Source: CAYTLQ01 sp964438715 (GTDB taxonomy: Bacteria > Bacteroidota > Ignavibacteria > Ignavibacteriales > Ignavibacteriaceae). Taken from it: a stretch of DNA of 11,730 bases. Positions within the stretch are counted from its first letter, which is position 1; the number at the start of each line of letters is the position of its first letter. A program made the position numbers and the translations under genes. Location of the stretch: positions 1-11,730 of the forward strand of contig CAYTLQ010000129.1 of the NCBI GenBank assembly GCA_964438715.1. The letters are read 5' to 3'. Of this stretch, positions 6,915-11,730 are shown in pieces. Below the pieces are notes generated by a model, which saw only the letters and a list, made by a program, of their open reading frames with translations, was not told where the DNA came from and made no database searches.

Positions 6915-8429
6915 TTGAAAAGTTACCGATACTCACATATCGTAATTACCGGTGCTCTGACTTTTGGCGTAAATTTAATACTCAGTGCTGTTAGCCAATA
7001 TCCATTGTTCAGAGATGAGTTATATTACATCGCCTGCGCCAATAACATTTCCTATGGATATGTGGATCATCCGCCTTTTTCTATTTGGGTTCTCCATATC
7101 TGGAAAAGTATTTTCGGCGATGGATTATTTTCGATTCGTTTAGCGGCATCTCTTGTATCAGCGGCAACTATTGCATCTGTCAGTCATTTAACTATAAAAC
7201 TCGGAGGTACTGTAAAGCAGGCTTACATTGCCTCTGCAATATTTGGATTATCCCCGGTAACACTTGGATTCTCCGGTATCTACACAATGAACATATTCGA
7301 TCTTTTGTTCTGGTCGCTATGTTTTAACTTCTTTCTGAACCTGTTACTAACCGGTAATCGAAATTATTGGTATGTTACCGGGGTTCTGTTAGGAATCGGA
7401 GCGATGAATAAAACCAGCATGATTTGGTTAGGAATAGGATTGGCAGTTGGAGTTCTCTTAACAAAAGAACGGGAGCAACTTCGTAACAAGGAACCATGGA
7501 TTGCATTCGCTCTGGCTTTACTCATTTTTTCGCCCTACATCATTTGGAATTCCTTTCATGATTTCTCCCACCTCGAATTTATGATGAATGCCTCTGGCAA
7601 TAAGTATTCATCGCAAAATCCTATTACTTTTTTAAGCGGATTAGTTCTCCTTATGAATCCTTTGGCGGTTCCAGTTTGGCTGGGAGGGTTTATATTTCTG
7701 CTCAAGGAAAAAACCCGCCGTATTATTGGTATTGCTGTATTAACTGTTTTAATGGTATTACTTATTAACTTCCACTCGAAATCTGAGTATTTTACTTCAG
7801 CAATGACTGTTATTATACCTGCGGGCGTAGTTTTTTGGAGCCGAATCTTCACTAATAAAAGATATATTCCATTTGTCTATACTGCTATTATTTTTTTGAT
7901 GGGCATTGTACTATTACCGGTTTCACGGGATATATTACCGGTGAAGCAATTTATGAAATATCAGAAATTAATCGGTCTTGAGCCACCCTCAACTGAAGGT
8001 CACGAAATGGGTGCACTACCACAACATTTTGCGGACCGTTTTGGTTGGGAAAAAATGGCGGAACAAATCTCAAAAATTTATTCATCTCTCCCCGATTATG
8101 AAAAATACAACACTTATTTCTATGGAAGAAATTATGGTGAAGCGGCAGCTATCGATTACTACAAAAGGACCTATTCACTTCCACCAGCTATTTCCCAGCA
8201 TAACAGTTATTATTTGTGGAGTTGGAAATATCTCAACCAGGATATGACAATCATTATTATCGGTGTTGACCCGAAAGATTTACAAAAAGATTTTGAAGAA
8301 ATTACATTAGTTGGATTTCATTCTGCTGAATTTGCAATGCCCTATGAAAATAATTTAAAGATATTTCTCTGCCGAAAACTCAGGAACAAAATAGATACTG
8401 TTTGGAGGAACGGGAAAATCTATATCTGA
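6915..8429 (+). CDS. GT39/PMT_2-type membrane glycosyltransferase
   Basis: A 504-residue GT-C enzyme of the ArnT/PMT_2 kind, which transfers a sugar from a polyprenyl-phosphate donor on the outer face of the inner membrane. The hallmark first periplasmic loop reads FRDELYYIACANNISYGYV and then DHPPF; Asp34-Glu35 are the likely catalytic acids and Asp51-His-Pro-Pro is the second conserved motif. About ten or more helices follow up to about residue 340. The soluble C-terminal part has the family's LPQHFADRFGWEKMAEQI (368-385) and NYGEAAAIDYY (406-416) motifs. The start is TTG: AAGG (6907-6910) lies four bases upstream, an in-frame TAA sits at 6906-6908, and the next ATG is at residue 125. It follows the T9SS cargo gene by 35 bases. 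The acceptor (protein, lipid A or polysaccharide) cannot be told from sequence. Confidence 0.88.
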   Translation: MKSYRYSHIVITGALTFGVNLILSAVSQYPLFRDELYYIACANNISYGYVDHPPFSIWVLHIWKSIFGDGLFSIRLAASLVSAATIASVSHLTIKLGGTVKQAYIASAIFGLSPVTLGFSGIYTMNIFDLLFWSLCFNFFLNLLLTGNRNYWYVTGVLLGIGAMNKTSMIWLGIGLAVGVLLTKEREQLRNKEPWIAFALALLIFSPYIIWNSFHDFSHLEFMMNASGNKYSSQNPITFLSGLVLLMNPLAVPVWLGGFIFLLKEKTRRIIGIAVLTVLMVLLINFHSKSEYFTSAMTVIIPAGVVFWSRIFTNKRYIPFVYTAIIFLMGIVLLPVSRDILPVKQFMKYQKLIGLEPPSTEGHEMGALPQHFADRFGWEKMAEQISKIYSSLPDYEKYNTYFYGRNYGEAAAIDYYKRTYSLPPAISQHNSYYLWSWKYLNQDMTIIIIGVDPKDLQKDFEEITLVGFHSAEFAMPYENNLKIFLCRKLRNKIDTVWRNGKIYI

Positions 8430-8582
8430 CCCTTAAGATATTCCATATACTGGATAATAAACAAAATTATTGTAAATCCCATCTACATACCGGAAAATTA
8501 TTCATTTTATCAATTTAGAAGTTATTAATATTTTTATTTCTGGCAATTTGGGCAGAAAGCAGACTCAGTAAAAAACAATTGA

Positions 8583-8612
8583 TTTGGTTCAGTTTCTGTC
8601 TTGTTATGTTTG
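8583..8612 (+). promoter_or_regulatory. Possible Bacteroidota-type promoter of the GH13 gene
   Basis: TTTG at 8583-8586 and TATGTTTG at 8605-8612 match the Bacteroidota -33/-7 elements (TTTG and TAnnTTTG) with an 18-base spacer, slightly short of the usual 19-21. Transcription would begin near 8619, leaving a leader of about 25 bases without an SD. The rest of the 8430-8643 gap shows only a weak TTTCTG/CAGAAA inverted pair (8537-8542 and 8553-8558). Confidence 0.4.
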
Positions 8613-8643
8613 CCATTTTGAAAAAAAATAACTGTAAATTTCA

Positions 8644-10752
8644 ATGAAACTATTATCCTTACTACTACTTATCGTCCTATCGTTATTTCAGAAAGGTTTC
8701 TCAGTGTATAAAAGCAATCACGCAATTAATCAAATTCAACCAAAGCATTCAGATTTCCAGCAACGCAGTAAAGAGCTGGATAAATATTACTCAAACAAAA
8801 AATTGGGGGCCTTCGTGGAAGAGGGACAGACTATATTCCGTTTGTTTGCACCACAGGCATCTAAGGTTCTTTTATGCACTTTTACCTCTCCCGAAGATAC
8901 TGTGGGGAAAGAATATCTTATGACGAAAGATGAAGACGGAGTTTGGGAAATAGGAATCTGGGGAGAAAAATATGGTATGTATTATGGCTTCAAAGTTTAT
9001 CAAAAATACGATGATCCATCTGCAAAAAAAATTCTCTGCCTCGACCCGTACGCCAGAGCTGTTACTACATTAAATACTTATCTTAATCCCAGGCTGGGTA
9101 TTGTGGTTAAAGAAGGAGATTATGATTGGGAAGGTGATTCATGGATTCAAAAGGACTGGGAGGATTTGATAATCTACGAAATGCATATACGCGATATGAC
9201 GATCCATCCCAGCGCCGGTGTTCAACAACCGGGAACATATATGGGCTTAACTGAAAAAAGCACTCGTGGTGGTTTACATTATATCAAAAGTCTCGGTGTT
9301 AATGCAGTTGAACTGCTTCCCGCTATGGAATTTGCAAATATCGAACTCCCTTACAAAAAGGATAGTCTTCTTGGAAGAATAAACACATGGAATCCTTATG
9401 AGAGGAATCATTGGGGTTACATGACTGCGGCATTTTTCGCTCCGGAAGGCTATTATGCTGAAAACACAAAAGAGCTTAAATGGAATATTTGGGAGGGAAA
9501 AGACGGACGACAAATAAATGCCTTCAAGGACATGGTAAAGGCTTTTCATAAAGAGGGTATTGCGGTTATTATGGATGTAGTCTATAATCACCTTTCCGAA
9601 TATGAGCTTGGTAATCTGAAAGAAATTGATAAAGAGTATTATTTCCGGTTAGATGAAAGGGGAAATTTTATAGCTCAAAGCGGATGTGGTAATGACCTGA
9701 AAACTGAACGCCCGATGATGCGTAAGCTCATTATTGAGAGCATTCTCTATTGGATGAAAGAGTATCACATTGATGGTTTCCGATTTGATCTCGGAAAACT
9801 TCTTGACTGGATAACAATTGAAGAGATTATTCGTGAGGCAAAGAAGATAAACCCCGATGTAGTGTTTGTTTGTGAACCATGGGGCGGTGGATACGATCCT
9901 ATGGGCTTTTCGGTAAGAGGCTGGGCGGCATGGAATGACCAGATTCGTAATGGGGTAAAAGGTGAAAATCCGTTTGATGGACTTGGATGGTTATTTGGCA
10001 AATGGTATGGTAACAACTCTCCCGAAAGAATTAAAAGTTATGTAAATGGGACACTAACAAAAGATAGATTTGGATTGTTTCTGAAAAAAGAACATTCTGT
10101 AAACTATCTTGAATCGCACGATGGATACACGCTCGGTGATTTTATACGAATTGGACTGGGAGATGTTCCGTCCGAAAAAATAATTACGAATACTGACTCC
10201 TTTGTGGTTCTTACCCCGCAACAACTTAAACTCAATAAACTTGGCGCATTATTTCTCCTTACTTCCCGGGGTATTATAATGCTTCATGCCGGACAAGAAT
10301 TTGCAAGAACTAAAGTAGTCCCCTACAATTTACCTGTTCCCGATGATCACCGGGGAAAAATTGACCGCGATAGTTATAATAAGGATAACGAAACAAATTA
10401 TATAAATTACCATCATGCAGAACTTAACTCTGAACTAGTTGAATACTACCGCGGGTTAATTGCTATCCGAAATACTTACAATGCTTTCAGAAGAGCTGAA
10501 TATGATGATGTAAAATTTCTGGATATAAAAGATAATCCTTTTGCAATCGGATATCTTTTAAAGTATGATGAAACAGTATTTGTTGTTCTTGCCAATGCTG
10601 ACAGGAAAAAATCTCAGGAATTTATTCTACCGGAAGGAACCTGGGATATACTTGCGAACTCCGAAAAAGCAGGGACAAAATCACTTGGAACAGTAAAAGG
10701 TAAAATTAAAATACCGGCCTCATCCGGTGCGATTCTCAAACTGGCTAATTAA
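8644..10752 (+). CDS. Secreted GH13 pullulanase/isoamylase-like alpha-glucan hydrolase
   Basis: A 702-residue exported enzyme of glycoside hydrolase family 13, expected to cut alpha-glucosidic bonds in starch- or glycogen-like glucans. Residues 1-20 form a signal peptide. Residues about 53-120 are a CBM48-type N-terminal domain (GQTIFRLFAPQASKVLL). The barrel carries all four conserved regions: DVVYNH (311-316), GFRFD with nucleophile Asp382, VCEPW with acid/base Glu411, and YLESHD with Asp493. The motif IIYEMHIRDMT (176-186) is pullulanase-like. The C-terminal beta domain includes VVLANADRKKSQEFILPEGTW (647-667). Type I pullulanases usually have YNWGYDP; here the place reads NHWGYMT (255-261), so the specificity may differ. 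There is no T9SS domain or lipobox, suggesting a periplasmic or otherwise secreted protein. A 214-base gap separates it from the GT39 gene. Debranching is likely but not proven. Confidence 0.87.
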   Translation: MKLLSLLLLIVLSLFQKGFSVYKSNHAINQIQPKHSDFQQRSKELDKYYSNKKLGAFVEEGQTIFRLFAPQASKVLLCTFTSPEDTVGKEYLMTKDEDGVWEIGIWGEKYGMYYGFKVYQKYDDPSAKKILCLDPYARAVTTLNTYLNPRLGIVVKEGDYDWEGDSWIQKDWEDLIIYEMHIRDMTIHPSAGVQQPGTYMGLTEKSTRGGLHYIKSLGVNAVELLPAMEFANIELPYKKDSLLGRINTWNPYERNHWGYMTAAFFAPEGYYAENTKELKWNIWEGKDGRQINAFKDMVKAFHKEGIAVIMDVVYNHLSEYELGNLKEIDKEYYFRLDERGNFIAQSGCGNDLKTERPMMRKLIIESILYWMKEYHIDGFRFDLGKLLDWITIEEIIREAKKINPDVVFVCEPWGGGYDPMGFSVRGWAAWNDQIRNGVKGENPFDGLGWLFGKWYGNNSPERIKSYVNGTLTKDRFGLFLKKEHSVNYLESHDGYTLGDFIRIGLGDVPSEKIITNTDSFVVLTPQQLKLNKLGALFLLTSRGIIMLHAGQEFARTKVVPYNLPVPDDHRGKIDRDSYNKDNETNYINYHHAELNSELVEYYRGLIAIRNTYNAFRRAEYDDVKFLDIKDNPFAIGYLLKYDETVFVVLANADRKKSQEFILPEGTWDILANSEKAGTKSLGTVKGKIKIPASSGAILKLAN

Positions 10753-10778
10753 GGCAACTTGTTTTTGCCCCAGGTGAA

Positions 10779-10792
10779 ATGCTGAAAAGCAT
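10779..10792 (+). repeat. Short hairpin with GAAA tetraloop
   Basis: ATGCT-GAAA-AGCAT is a perfect five-base stem with a GNRA tetraloop, in the 3' region of the GH13 gene and upstream of the main terminator. It may stabilise the transcript end or be chance. Confidence 0.3.
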
Positions 10793-10828
10793 CCTTACTA
10801 AATTTCATCAACGAGAGCCTAAAATGAA

Positions 10829-10876
10829 AATGCCCTTCCACCGTTTTAGCCGGTGAAAGGGCATTCAATTTTTTTT
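10829..10876. terminator. Bidirectional rho-independent terminator between convergent genes
   Basis: The stem pairs AATGCCCTT (10829-10837) with AAGGGCATT (10857-10865), has one C/A mismatch, then pairs CACCG (10839-10843) with CGGTG (10851-10855) around a seven-base loop. On the plus strand it is followed by CAATTTTTTTT (10866-10876), ending the GH13 transcript. On the minus strand it is followed by TTTTCATTTTA, a usable tract for ending the korB transcript, which comes from the right. Confidence 0.9.
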
Positions 10877-10891
10877 ACATTAATTTATAAG

Positions 10892-11730
10892 TTACTCAAC
10901 TACCCAGGTATTACCACTAAAAAGAAGTTTTTCGAGGTCTCCCTCACCTTTCTTCTTTTTCACTTCAGCGATCTGAGCTTCAACATCAGCATCATAAGAT
11001 GGTTTGTTAACCTGATAAAATACTCCAATGGGTGTTGGGAAGCCGGGCATTTCAATAAATTGTGATAAAATGAAAGAACGACCAGGATTCTCATCGTGTT
11101 CATCATGAACCCATAAATCATTTACTGAATACTTACCTTCAGAAAGATCAACTACCTCCGGATTCATACCATTAAGTCGAATTCCTTTGTCGTTATTTTT
11201 TCCGAAAATCATTGGTTTCCCATGCTCAAGGACAATTACATTATCCGCTTTTGTTTCCTTCTCGGTCAGGAGCGCAAATGCACCATCATTGAAAATATTA
11301 CAGTTCTGATATATTTCGATAAATGCAGTTCCACGATGTTCAGCCGCTCTGTTCATCATATTTTGTAAATGTTTGGGATCTCTATCCAATGAGCGGGCAA
11401 CAAAAGTAGCACCGGAAGCTAAAGCCATTGTAACAGGCTTAAACGGAAAATCAACACTGCCATAAGGAGTACTTTTCGTTTTCTTCCCTTTTTCGGATGT
11501 GGGTGAATACTGACCTTTTGTAAGTCCGTAAATCCTGTTATTAAAAAGAAGTATTTTGAGATCCATATTTCTTCTGGCGGCGTGGATAAAATGATTACCA
11601 CCAATACTCAGGAGGTCTCCATCGCCGGCGGCAACCCAGACCGAAAGTTTTGGGTTAGCGATTTTTACACCACTGGCAATTGCCGGTGCTCTTCCATGGA
11701 TACCATGAAATCCATAAGTATTCATATAAT
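10892..11730 (-). CDS. korB: 2-oxoacid:ferredoxin oxidoreductase beta subunit, KorB-like (5' end cut by window edge)
   Basis: The visible 279 codons are the C-terminal part of a thiamine-pyrophosphate (TPP)-binding beta subunit. With its alpha subunit it decarboxylates a 2-oxoacid (probably 2-oxoglutarate) to the acyl-CoA and reduces ferredoxin in the cytoplasm. Seen directly: HGRAPAIASGVK; the TPP/magnesium motif GDGDLLSIGGNH followed by LLFNN; GLTKGQYSPTSEKG, characteristic of Kor/For-type subunits; and EIYQNCNIFND with the conserved cysteine. The first ATG in the frame (11723-11725) is internal: the frame continues to the edge, and about 60 residues normally precede this point, including iron-sulfur-ligand cysteines. 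Converging on the GH13 gene, it probably belongs to a korAB operon whose first gene lies to the right. Pyruvate or another 2-oxoacid as substrate cannot be excluded. Confidence 0.9.
   Translation of the reverse strand, partial: YMNTYGFHGIHGRAPAIASGVKIANPKLSVWVAAGDGDLLSIGGNHFIHAARRNMDLKILLFNNRIYGLTKGQYSPTSEKGKKTKSTPYGSVDFPFKPVTMALASGATFVARSLDRDPKHLQNMMNRAAEHRGTAFIEIYQNCNIFNDGAFALLTEKETKADNVIVLEHGKPMIFGKNNDKGIRLNGMNPEVVDLSEGKYSVNDLWVHDEHDENPGRSFILSQFIEMPGFPTPIGVFYQVNKPSYDADVEAQIAEVKKKKGEGDLEKLLFSGNTWVVE

Noticed and set aside
8430..8643. A tRNA or small RNA gene in the GT39-GH13 gap
   Set aside because: No cloverleaf, no GC-rich stem and no T-rich terminator could be found; the gap is AT-rich with only a six-base inverted pair.
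9274..10016. Minus-strand open frames inside the GH13 gene
   Set aside because: They are antisense to a clearly coding GH13 barrel, have no family-like sequence and no ribosome-binding context.
11723..11725. ATG at 11723-11725 as the true start of korB
   Set aside because: The frame stays open to the window edge and the residues here match the middle of KorB (the segment before HGRAPA), so the gene is simply truncated by the window.

Overview
The window comes from an AT-rich genome that is most likely a member of the Bacteroidota/Ignavibacteriota group. The main evidence is the C-terminus of the beta-helix protein at 5428-6879. It carries an FPNxPNPFN-type type IX secretion (T9SS) sorting domain, which is typical of Ignavibacteria and relatives. 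Several genes also lack a strong Shine-Dalgarno (SD) sequence, and one promoter candidate resembles the Bacteroidota TTTG/TAnnTTTG type. No RNA gene, CRISPR array or insertion sequence was seen.

The left part (1-5069) is on the minus strand. Reading in the direction of transcription, it holds a putative lipoprotein (carboxypeptidase-regulatory-like, FN3 and carbohydrate-binding-like domains), then a Wzz-type chain-length regulator, a Wzy-type repeat-unit polymerase and a Wzx-type flippase that runs off the left edge. The last three are tightly packed: GTGA overlap between wzz and wzy, and the wzx SD overlapping the wzy stop. They form the membrane-assembly end of a Wzx/Wzy-dependent surface polysaccharide or O-antigen locus. 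The sugar transferases must lie outside the window. The flippase frame has no ATG, GTG or TTG at its expected start; an ATC sits exactly where the start should be.

A 358-base divergent gap (5070-5427) separates this block from three plus-strand genes. These are a secreted right-handed beta-helix protein with a T9SS sorting domain, a GT-C membrane glycosyltransferase of the GT39/PMT_2 type that starts with TTG, and a secreted GH13 pullulanase/isoamylase-like alpha-glucan hydrolase with an intact catalytic triad. A convincing bidirectional hairpin terminator (about 10829-10876) closes this block. On the far side, on the minus strand, is the beta subunit of a 2-oxoacid:ferredoxin oxidoreductase (KorB-like). 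It is cut off at its N-terminus by the right edge and is a central-metabolism gene, apparently unrelated to the envelope genes.

Taken together, this is an envelope/glycan neighbourhood: polymer assembly, a lipid-anchored glycan-binding-like protein, a T9SS cargo protein, a lipid-linked sugar transferase and an exported alpha-glucan hydrolase. I see no clearly new defence or mobile system. The best leads are the noncanonical flippase start, the uncharacterised lipoprotein, and the pairing of a T9SS cargo gene with a GT39 enzyme next to an O-antigen-type locus.
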